A stretch of 64,000 bases of DNA from Phellopilus nigrolimitatus. Lineage: Eukaryota; Basidiomycota; Agaricomycetes; Hymenochaetales; Hymenochaetaceae. The position numbers and the translations under genes are program-made. Positions 47,880 to 58,523 of this stretch are shown here, piece by piece. Location of the stretch: contig JAJOHG010000005.1 of the NCBI GenBank assembly GCA_021029095.1, forward strand, positions 744,001-808,000, in the 5' to 3' direction. The notes beneath the pieces are model-generated. The model was not told the DNA's origin, did no database searches, and worked only from the letters and a program-made list of their open reading frames with translations. The stretch's first letter is position 1, and the number at the start of each line of letters is the position of its first letter.

Positions 47880-48257
47880 ATGAATCCTTCATCGTCTCTA
47901 TGTCTCCTACGTTTATGCAATCATGCCTCAGAAATAACCGAACGGCGGTCCCCTTAGTCATCTTCTTGTGCAATTCCGAATTCAGTATCACGTACCGATG
48001 TGGACGCCAACACACTTATTATTCTGCTTTCTGTAATGATCATTCTTTCTTGTCCAGTCGTGTAGTTTGTGGTTACATTTTTGATTTGTTGTTGGATACG
48101 AAGAATTCTGCATTAAACGCGCTGCCTTGAATGTTTACTAAGCTTATTTACTAAGCTTACTTGCCTACCCAGACGCGTTCTTGCCTGCCCTAAAGCTGCT
48201 ACAGTTTCTTCGCCTCTACCTCCCGATTGCTTTGATGTTGCGAAAAATCTCTAAATC
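47880..48257. promoter_or_regulatory. Region between the TEA-like gene and the meiotic-axis candidate
   Basis: 378 bp. TTTACTAAGCTTA occurs as a near-tandem pair around 48136-48160. Otherwise nothing stands out. It should hold the promoter of the downstream gene. Confidence 0.35.
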
Positions 48258-51200
48258 ATGGCAAGCTCGACGCCAATGACTTCTTCAGTTAAATCTATTC
48301 AAACTGCTCTTCAAACGCTGAAGAAAGCTGCGACGAAGGGCAAAACGAAAAAGTCACTCTTAGAAAACATTGACAACGTCTCGTCCTCAGTTGTATTGCT
48401 AGTGAGTACGCAACCTTGCATCATTTCTTGGCAGACTCCATGGCCCTTTCTACCTTCGCGCGACTCCGCCACGGGCACCAGGTTAACTCAACCGTTCCCA
48501 GAACTCATCCGCGCCTTCATTGCATGCATTCAAGAAGCTCGCATCCATACTACGCGCGCCGCTCATTTCTCTGTACTCAAACTATACCGACGCCGCTCTA
48601 AATTTCTCTGCTGCCGTTCTGAAAACAATTGTCAATAATGAAATACGTCCTTGCCTTCTGGAGCGCGACGAGCGTGATGTGGATAAGCAGGCTGGATGGG
48701 AGAATGTCGCCAACTCACTGCTTTCAGGCGTCATAGTGCGTGTTTCGCGCCTTTGCGATTGTAAAAAAGTTGTTTATCGTCTTCACCATCAGGATTTTTT
48801 GGAGAATGAGGAATCAGGCAAGTCGAAGCTTGATTTTCTTCGGTATCGAATTCGATGACTGACCCGCACTGTCCCAATCATCAGATGATTCCAAGGCCTC
48901 TATCGCTAAAGCTTTTTATTCGCCGATCTGTAATTTCTTCTTCGAGGACCAGGCTCGCAAGGGTTTAATTAGCGCGAACCTTCGCTGCACGGTGAATCTT
49001 CCATGCATTCCCCATAAGTGTCGTGTACAGGGCACTTATCAATTACTTGCTTTTGATGCGCATATACTCATTATTTCGACTCTTGCTGGAATTCATCTAG
49101 GCATATACCCTACTTTCTGAAACAGCTGCTCAGCATACTGCCAATCAAGCTAAGCTCCGCGAGCCAAAGCTTTTGGGAGGGTATGATTTTCTTTGCTTAG
49201 TCGCGGTCGGTTCTAATGCGCGTCGCTTTAGACGTTCTCTTGGCATGGCTATTTCGGAGACTAGAGGCAAGTCAACCCAAATGATTGTCGACTGTAACTA
49301 GTTACACTCGCCGTGACAGATTTTGCCGTTCTGGAGGTCCTTCTAAACCTATTCGCCCGACTGCTTCCCTCGTCTTCGCTATCAAGGCAGAAGCACAGCA
49401 CGTTTATTCGAGACGTGTTCTTGAGCAACTTTGCCGCTTATTCTAATTGCGGAACGAAGATCGTTGATCTACTTGAAAAAGTTGCAGGTAAAGACTGGGA
49501 TGAAACGGCGACGAAGTTATTTGACATACTGTCGGTTTCTGAGATCAGTTTGTACGTAGCTCAAATTTATCGACTCCGATTGAAAGGTGCTGATTAATTT
49601 AGCCCTCAACCGTTCGATGTCAATGAGGTTGAGGTGTGCGGAGACAAGTATCCGCAACCAGAGGTGTCCGATCGGTTTTACATCGATAGGACTGCTTTCT
49701 TCATTAACGCGCAGCAAGAGGTATTTGACATAGATACCTGCGTTTGTACCTTGCGCTGACACTTTTATGAAGGATGGGATGTACGAGTCCCTGCAAATTC
49801 CATATGAAAGCGTCCGGGAAATAAAGATGATGCCCACTGAAGGCGAGCTTAACACTGTAACGTGGGCACAAATCCGATCTCACAATGACTGCGTCTTCCA
49901 GATAAAACAACGCTGGTTGCTGTCAAATTGCTGACGCCTCCTAAACTCGGAGATCAGCCTCTTCCATCTGCTCCTAAGTCGCTCCTTCTTCAAGTCGAAG
50001 TAGCCAATGATGACGTGACAAGGTTCAACGAAGCTCTCTGTCATAGGAACATGGTATTGTCCAATTATTGTGACTTTTTAAATCCTGTTGGCTGAGTAGA
50101 TATTTCCAGGGTGGTGTGGTCGTAGGCACACAGAAGGCCCGACTCCAAAAGCTTTCGGTCACCGAGACCGGTTTGGACTTTGATGACTACAGGAAGGAAC
50201 GGGCAGACCCGCCCCAACCTTCACTGAAGGTCTGTCGCTTGTGCACTATTGTGACATTCGTATGATCGCTGAGTTCGGATTGCTAGGCTAAAGTGGTGGA
50301 AAAATGTAAGACCAGCTCGTCGCAGCATACCTCTTGCTCACGATTCACTATACAGTCTACGGGTCTGATCCCACTGAGATCTCGAAGTCTGATCCCTTGC
50401 AGACAAGCAGCGGTGTGACGTGGGACGGTGTGCCCAAAGGTATGTTGCTCTTCTCAACATTGCGAGGAATGCACATGATAATGATGCCATAAAATTAAAA
50501 AGCGGCTACTGTCTTAAGCGTGAAGGAAACTGGCGGGAAGCTGCGAGAACCATCCCGGCCGTCTATCCGAACGCAGTTGAAAGTCTCAGTCTTTGGTCGG
50601 AGTGACGAAGATTTATCCGAAATTGATAACGCGGAGAACCTGATCGAGGACATAGCGATTGGTAAGGGAGAGAAGAGAACTCAAACTCCGAATGTTCGTA
50701 CTGAGAAAGTAAGGATCCCTGGTTCATCAAATCTTCAGAACATTCTTATCGTCGTATTAGCCAGCCAAGGTTATCACGCTGTCCGACGATGAACGAGAAA
50801 CAGGACCAAAATCGACTGCACGAAGTAAAGGTAACAATAAGGAGCCTCAAAGACGCGTTGTCTCTTCCGATGAAGACGAGATTGCGATAGTAGAAAAGGT
50901 TGGCCTTCATTTCAAAGTGGTTACAGTCTGACTAATCATAGCCTCTTTGCCATAAAGCCTGCTGCGATCTTGGAGGCGGCAAGAACCTCGCGGTCTAAGT
51001 ATGCTCGGCAGACGGAAGCGATGGTTTCTACACCGAAGGTGATTGTGAAGAAGGTTGGGCTGACTGGACGGCCTAAACGCGCTGCTGCTGTGACTGCGAC
51101 TACTAAGCTTGCTTCTGCTTTCCCCGATAGTAACGACACTGGTATTGAAGATACGCCGGAGGTCGAACACACGGGTAAGATCGATGTCGTAGATGTAGAA

Positions 51201-53528
51201 GCTGCCTGCAGCAAGAGGCTCAACGACACCCGCTTCGACGACCGAACCCCCTATGATGACTTTGAAGAAAGCGGCTCGGACTGCAGGAAAAGCTCAGGCG
51301 ACTGAAAACTCGGCTCAGATCTCAAACTCTCTTGAACCTTTTGTCCTTCGCTCATCCTCGCCTGTTTCTAAAATCTTACGTATGAAAGCGAAGAATCCTA
51401 ATACAGTAGCAAAACCTGCGGCAGGAACCCAGAAACGTAGCTCTGATCATGCCTTTCCTCCGAATGACGAGGAAACTTCGCGGAAGAAACTGCGCACGAA
51501 GTTCGAGAATGATCAAATCGAGATAGATATCAATGAAAACTTTCTGAGTACTCCCCGACCTCTTGGCGGCGCGTCTTCTCGTCCGCCGCAAAAGTATGGA
51601 AGCCACGGAAGGAAAGTGAAGACGTCTCCATCTCGGAAGGAGTCTGTTGTAGACTGGGACCAGGTGCCGATCGAAGAACCGATTCAGGAGAACATCCTAG
51701 CCAAAAAAGATTCCCAGCCTTCCCATGTCCTCACATCTAAACTATCAAAATCTGCTAAGGCTCCCGCATCGAAGATCGTCAAGCCAAAGAAGGAAAACAT
51801 TCTGAAGCAGAACGACGACCAATCGGTAAGTGATGTTGCAAAGAGTGTTAGTTTTCGGGATACTTACCGTTTTTAAAGTTAACACCGGACTTGAAAGAGG
51901 AGTCCAAGAACAAATCTCGCCTGCGTGCTCGAGCACCTTTGCAGACTATCGTCCAGGATTCGAATACGGCAGAGGTACTTGCATTTCTCATTGGCACCTA
52001 TTAGATTGAGTGGACTAAATATATTTGCAGACCGAAAGTAATGCGCTTCCAAAGGTCACGATAACTACTGAGCCGTCGATAAAGAGGAGGCTCAGAAGGC
52101 AACCTCTAGACGCGTCAGCCGCTGCGTTGCTCGAGCCGACGAGGAGAATAAGCAGCCTTCCCTCGAAGATATTCTTTTAAAGGGCGCAACTATAGACAAG
52201 GCCGACTCCTTGGAGCCCGTCAATAACGATGATAATAAGACTGCCGATGTGGAAAAATCAATCGTTTTCAACAAGAACAACATGGAGATCGACATGGGCA
52301 TTTCAGAAGATCTCTTACTAGTGCCGACAACCGTAAAGTTTGATGAGGTCCACGAGGACTCACGAGGAAGCTGACGAGGCTCACGAAGACACTGCTATTG
52401 GCCAACAGGATGAACCAAGCACCCCTTTGTCTAAGAAGCCTGCAAATGAAATTTTGACCACACCAGTTTCTGAAATTCTCAACGAACCGACGAAGGCCCA
52501 TGCTGCTGATGTCGAGATGATCAATCTGACTGGGGACGATGTTAAAGAAGCCTTACATGTTCTACGTACCCGTCGAGCAGAAGGCAGCCGCGGAGTCGAG
52601 AGATCTCATAAGCTTCCTGACATCCCGACTGCTGGACTCGCCCACCTTAGCCCCTTTCTAGAGGAAGACGACGTTCAGGAGCAGCATAGATCCCCGTCAC
52701 GGCTAAAGGTGAAGTTCGATGAGAAGCCCAGGTACAAGTCTGCGTCGTTGGAAAGCTTGATGAAGCAGGACCTGGCGGGGACTCGACCTCCAGAACAGTT
52801 TAGGTGCGTCTTATAATAATGTGTCGGTTAGGATTTGAGCTTTGATGCTAAAGAATCTATAACGGCATTCGATAGCTAGGAGAAAAGCCCGTCTTTTGGG
52901 AGAGAAGCTTGTGCCTCGCGGTGCAGGGTTGGCTGAGCCTCTGTCTCACAGGAAGCATGACGGACAATTGAAAAAGGAGCCAGGAATGGAAGAAATAGTC
53001 AATGTTGGTATTTGATTATCTTTTGACAGGGCTGAATGAATATTCATCATTTATATCACCTAAGGTCCTCAATGCCATACAGAATGTTTGTCTCCAGTCA
53101 GGTGAAAGTGGGCAATACTTATCATTATCTTCCAGGTTATCGTCTCCAATATTGCGAATAAGTCCCGTGGAATACGTAGCGATATACGCGCCGCGAGAAA
53201 TCATCTCCTGAACGAGGCCGTCACCGACTTGCATGAAATGAGGGAGGAAAGGTTAGCGGAGGCATTTGTTGCGTTTTGTGCGCGCGCGGACTAACTTCCA
53301 CTCAGTATCAGGCACTTCAACAACCTATTCTCTCTGGAAACCGAGTATGCGAACATTAACCGGAAACTCGACACGGGCTACGGTCTCGTGGCGGACGCTA
53401 ATAAGGATATCTGCAACTTTGTTCGACAAACTATTGGCGCGCACGACCGAAGCTCGTTGTCGAAGAAACTCCCGCAGACTCTTTCCACCCCTGCTTTGCC
53501 TCAGACTTTCCAAAAGTTTATTCACTGA
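48258..53528 (+). CDS. Putative meiotic chromosome axis protein (SYCP2/Red1/Rec10-like)
   Basis: 23 exons: 48258-48401, 48502-48735, 48793-48817, 48885-48991, 49101-49180, 49232-49266, 49320-49551, 49603-49720, 49773-49842, 49902-50053, 50110-50229, 50287-50305, 50356-50439, 50503-50708, 50770-50898, 50958-51174, 51212-51825, 51879-51974, 52031-52803, 52880-53003, 53065-53085, 53136-53251, 53306-53528. They sum to 1313 codons. Layout: a helical N-terminal third (about 1-285, ARM-like), a PH/Spt16M-like beta unit at about 287-400 (RFYIDRTAFFINAQQ, YESLQIPYESVREIKM), a long acidic/basic disordered middle with SDDE-type stretches, and a C-terminal coiled coil of about 120 residues. This order matches the SYCP2-type meiotic axis core. 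The family call is inference from architecture. Three introns have GC donors, one is only 37 nt, and exon 19 has two compensating frame changes. Exons 1-2 are the least certain. Confidence 0.45.
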
Positions 53529-54110
53529 TAAATACCGCAAATTCAGCCGTTATCGCACATTGGAAGCTTCCTTCTTGAACGATTTGTGAACGACGCTCAC
53601 TGCTCATTTATCAGAAATGCTCTACTGTTGCTGTTCTTCACCTTCTGCTGTTCCTATTCGCTTGATCGATGTATACTCTCCAACTTACTGTAAAGCAAGG
53701 TTTGTCAATAATAGTTGTTAACAATGAACTCGCACTTCGTTACATATATACTAGTGAAACAGCGAGGGAGTCGGTTGACTACTTAGTGCTGGTAGACGCC
53801 GCGGAGGCAGATTGATCGCACCGCGGCCGCCTGAAGTACTTATGACACTGCAGACTGTCTACGTTAACACCGTATGTCATTTTTCCTCAGCACCACCAAA
53901 CACCGCGCGCTGGCCACTAATTTCGCTAATTTCTCATGTGTCCTTTCTAAACACACATGGCCGAATCCCCGATCGGCTCACTCCTATGCCACCGCATGCA
54001 TACCAAAAGGACAGGCTGGTCCAGGACGCGTCACACTTCCTGATCACCAGCCCAGTCGCGACCTTTCCTCACGATTCATTGCTCGACGTCTCTATTGTGC
54101 ATTTCATTCC
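53529..54110. promoter_or_regulatory. Promoter and possible N-terminal extension of the aminopeptidase
   Basis: 582 bp. From 53874 an open frame is continuous with the aminopeptidase and would add 79 mostly basic residues. The remainder is the 3' region of the preceding gene plus promoter. No clear motif. Confidence 0.4.
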
Positions 54111-57100
54111 ATGGCACCGCCCGGATCAATTTCTACCTCACCCAACGTGCCCGCCAATGAGCATCGTTTGCCACTGGACGTGAAACCTCTTCACTACGAT
54201 GTCACCATCCGTACAGATCTCGAGAAACTCGCTTTTGACGGCGCTGTAGTCATCGAGTAAGTGTATCCTATGCGAACTGTAGGTTTGAATCCTGAACATT
54301 TTGTGTAGTCTGGAGATTTTAAAAGAGACGTCGTCTATCGTCTTTCACACCTCTAACTTGAATATAAAGGATGTGACCATTCACTCCGATGCCCTCAAGA
54401 TCAAGCAGGTCCCGACCTCGCAGTCGCTGGACCCGGTGACGGAACGTGCGGTTTTGAAATTTCCGACTGCCTTTCCCTTGGGCTCGAAGGCGCAACTGGA
54501 AGTCAAATTTGACGCTGAGTTGACGGGAGATATGATGGGCTACTACCGTTCATCTTGGGAGAAGGACGGGAAGAAGCAATATTACGCGCTGACCCAGTTT
54601 GAAGTAAGTTAGCCTTTTTCGAGAAAGACTAAATAATTTGATACAATGCATTTTCTCATGCAGCCGACCGCAGCTAGACGGGCTTTTCCGTGCTGGGATG
54701 AGCCTCTATTGAAAGCCACGTACAGCGTTACTCTGTGCGGTATTTCCATCCTTATAACATGCCCTTTATCTCAAATTCTTTCATTAATGCAGAATTTCGC
54801 GAGAGGACACCGTAAATCTGAGCAATATGCCCTCCTTGTCGGAAGAACCATACACTTCTGGTAAGTGTTTATAGATATCAAGTTGTGCACCTATGAAACC
54901 ATGTATAGGCGTGGATTCTGAGAAATGGAAGATCACCAAGTTTGATCGCACACCTCCGGTACGTCAGTTGTTGCGGAGCTCATGAAAATACGTCTTTGAA
55001 GAAGTCGCGCATTAGATGTCCAGCTATCTGGTCGCATTTGCGAATGGCCACTTTGACTATCTCGAAAGCTCCTATGTCAGTCCCTTGAGCGGGAAGACTA
55101 GGCCCTTGCGTATATACGGTAAAGCAGCAAGCACGTCTTTATGCTTACGTTTTAATTATCTCTCTTTAGCAACTTCGGACTCTATTCACCAAGCAGAATT
55201 TGCTCTTGACATCAAGCGAAAAGTACTCCCGCTTTACGAGCAGATGTTCGACGTTGAATATCCTCTTCCGAAGCTGGACACTCTTATTGTACGTTATCCT
55301 TGTACTGCTCAGCTGTACCTTCCAGGACTGACATGTGCCAGGCGAGTGATTTTGATGCAGGGGCAATGGAGAACTGGGTAAGTTTGTGAATGAGTGCTTA
55401 ATCTATGTCTCGTGTTAATGTTGATATAGGGTCTCATCACCGGGCGCACGACTGCATTCTGCCTGGACCCCAAGAAAGTCGGTGTGGCGGCTCAGAAACG
55501 GATAGCGACTACTCAGAGTCATGAAGTAGCGCACATGTGGTTCGGAGATATTACAACTGTAGGTGAATCTACGCTTTGCATTGATTACGTGAACTTACAG
55601 GCTTACAGATGGCTTGGTGGGATAATCTGTGAGTAATGCTCTATCTGTACATATCTCTATATTAAATTTATAAAACGCATAAGATATTTGAATGAAGGTG
55701 CACCACTCGTTTCCATTTTGTTATTCATATCTGACGACTTAACTCAGGTTTCGCAACTTTGGTTCGTGCATATTTTTCATGGACTTTTCATGACTTGACG
55801 GATTCTGAATCCGAAAGATGGGCGAAGTTATCACTATTGGTAAGCTGCCAGAATCATTATCTGTACACGTACTCATCGTTTTGTTGCAGACAAGTAAGAG
55901 TAGCGGTAATTTTAGAGACGACATCATACTGAAAATGACAGGATTTTTCCCGAGTGGAAGGTGTATTCGGAGTTCATCATCGATCACTTGAATAGGGCTC
56001 TTGGTATGGATGCGAAGCTTTCTTCGCATCCGATTGAAGTCGACTGTCCCGATGCCAATCAGATCAATCAGGTCGGCGCATTTGTGTAAAGAAAAAAAGC
56101 ATGTGTCATCTGACTTCTAACGAATAATTTCTTAGATTTTTGATGCACTTTCGTACTCAAAAGCTGGATCTGGTGAGCTACTCATACAATGGAGTGTTCA
56201 GGTATTATTTCTTACAGACGTGGCTAGTTTTAAGGATGCTGTCTGCTTTTGTTGGAGAGGAGACCTTCCTTAAAGGTGTCTCGATCTATTTGAAGAAGCA
56301 CCTTTACGCCAATAGTGTTAGCAAAGACCTCTGGGATGGAATTGGAGAAGCCTCAGGTAAGTGATGAGCTTTTTTTTTTGTTTCTCATCTCAATGTTCCC
56401 GAATGTTTAGGTCTTGACATCGCTATTATGATGGATAATTGGGTTTCGAAAGTGTGTGACCTGAAGAAATTAGCAAGATCTACTTACCCATTTACGTTTT
56501 CAGATGGGGTTTCCTTTGCTGACGGTAACGGAAAAGGCGGGTGCTATTCATGTTCGCCAGGACCGTTTCCTCGAGACTGGGCCCGCAGCAGACAAGGATA
56601 ATAAGACTATTTGGCAAATTCCTCTGAACATTGCATCAGTCGATTCTGATGGCAAGCTCAATGTAAATCGCATCTTAGACTTACTGCTCACCTAGTAACG
56701 CTCAGACTACCGACTGCACAGGTTGATCGCACTTTATTGAAGGACAAGGAGATCACTATCCCATTGGACACCAGCAAGCCGTTCAAGCTCAACTGTGACA
56801 CAACCGGTGTCTGTAAGCATCCACTAACTTCATTATTACTTTCATCGGTCTCACGATCATGACAGATCGTGTGCTTTATTCACCTGAGCGCTTGGCCAAA
56901 ATTGGTGCGGAGGCTGCTAAGAAAGACTCCGTATTTTCTCTGGACGATCGCATTGGTCTTGTCAACGACGTTTTTGCCCTCTCAAATGCAGGGTTCGGGA
57001 ATGTCAGTGTCGCACTGGCCTTAACACAGAATCTTCGGCACGAGGAAGAATGTGAGTTCAGTGCACGAACGTGATATGTTTCGCCGCGCTAATTATATCG

Positions 57101-58430
57101 CAGTCCTTCCGTGGCAGGGAATCAGCGACAACCTAGGCGACATTGCGAATATCTTCTGGGAAAATAAGCAGGCTTGGCACCTTCTAAAAGAGTTCAGATC
57201 TGTAATGATGCTTTCTCCTAGTTCTGTCACCTTGTGCTCTGGCCTTACATTACTCTCTTAGTCTCTTTACGCTCCTATAGTCGACAAACTCGGATACGAC
57301 TACTCCAAATCAGACACTGCAGACACGAAACAGCTGCGTTCACTGGCCATCTCTAGGGCTGCTGCGAGCGATGAGCCCGGGTAATATACCTTCTTCTTTT
57401 CCTGGTGTGGTGAACTCATTTGTCAAATAGAGTCGTTAAGGAACTCAGCAAGAGATTTGCCGACTATCTCAAGACCGGTGATGATGCAGGTATTTCACTG
57501 GACTTGGAGAGAGCAACATACACTACTGTAAGGATTTTAGGCATCAAAAAGAAGGGTATCGACCTCACTTTTTCGCGAACAGGTCGTGAAGCATGGTGGA
57601 CGAGCTGAATATGACGCAATTAAAGCCATCTATGAGAAGCCGAAGACACCGACCACACAGGTACGCATTTCCTTTTCATGAGTGTGAGTGTAATTGTCAT
57701 CTGAACACTATTTTCTCTTAGACTGCGGCGATGTTTGTCTCATGTCAATTATCGAAAGCTCTCAATCATGCTGAACCATTTTAATCGTAGTGCTGCATTA
57801 TGCGCTGCAACGGATCAGAACTTGATCGATGAAACCTTCAATCTCATTTTGACTGAAGCTAAGGATCAGGACGTATACATGTTCATTGGAAATCTCTCCT
57901 TTAACATTGTGACGAGGCGCCAATTGGCGCAGTGGTTTAAGGCCAATTATGAGGAGGTAAGATTGAGCTGCCCCGATGGAACAGCAAAAGCTGATTACCA
58001 TTATTCTCAGATATATGAGCGTTTCTCCGCTAACACGCAATTGTCTAACCTTGTCTCAGTACGTCGATAAATACTTTCCGACTATCTATAAGCTGACTAC
58101 GGAAAAAAATCAGTACTCATTCAAGACGCTCTCTTCAGAGGCTGACGCCAAGGATACTGAAGAATTTTTCAAAGTAAGAAATGCTAATGCTAAATAAACT
58201 GATCTCTCTACTAGTTTACTGAAAGTTCATAGGACAAGGACGTGTCCAAGTACAACCTTGGTCTAAGCCAGGCATTGGATACAATTCGTGCGCACGCTGC
58301 CGTACTTGAGGTTGGTTTCTGTGCTTCATCATGAAGATTCTAGCTTGACGCAATTTCAAATTTTAAACAGAGGTCAACCGATGATGTTGTCCAGTGGTTG
58401 GAGAAGTGGAGCACGGAATCGAAACGATGA
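54111..58430 (+). CDS. M1-family zinc aminopeptidase (Ape2/Aap1, puromycin-sensitive type)
   Basis: Removes N-terminal residues from peptides. I resolve 31 exons: 54111-54256, 54309-54603, 54664-54734, 54793-54860, 54909-54958, 55016-55118, 55170-55288, 55342-55377, 55430-55558, 55609-55628, 55684-55697, 55748-55761, 55818-55839, 55890-55893, 55942-56071, 56136-56172, 56228-56356, 56411-56451, 56504-56662, 56722-56812, 56866-57051, 57104-57201, 57262-57380, 57431-57527, 57583-57660, 57722-57732, 57791-57956, 58011-58058, 58114-58173, 58233-58310, 58371-58430. They total exactly 892 residues. GAMEN is at 291-295. The zinc site HEVAH is at 327-331 with the third ligand Glu350 in LNEGF, the exact HEXXH-X18-E spacing. 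Exons of 4, 11, 14, 14, 20 and 22 nt are needed to read GFATLMGEVITIDKIFPEW and nearby conserved text. The ERAP1_C-type tail ends [11 protein letters not shown]. An upstream in-frame ATG lies at 53874. Confidence 0.95.
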
Positions 58431-58523
58431 TTTAACGAATCCTAACCTTTTTTTCCCTCATGAGACTCACATGTAAAACAGTTCAGTTCGTATAATCATC
58501 ATACATCCCCAAAACTTTTCAAA

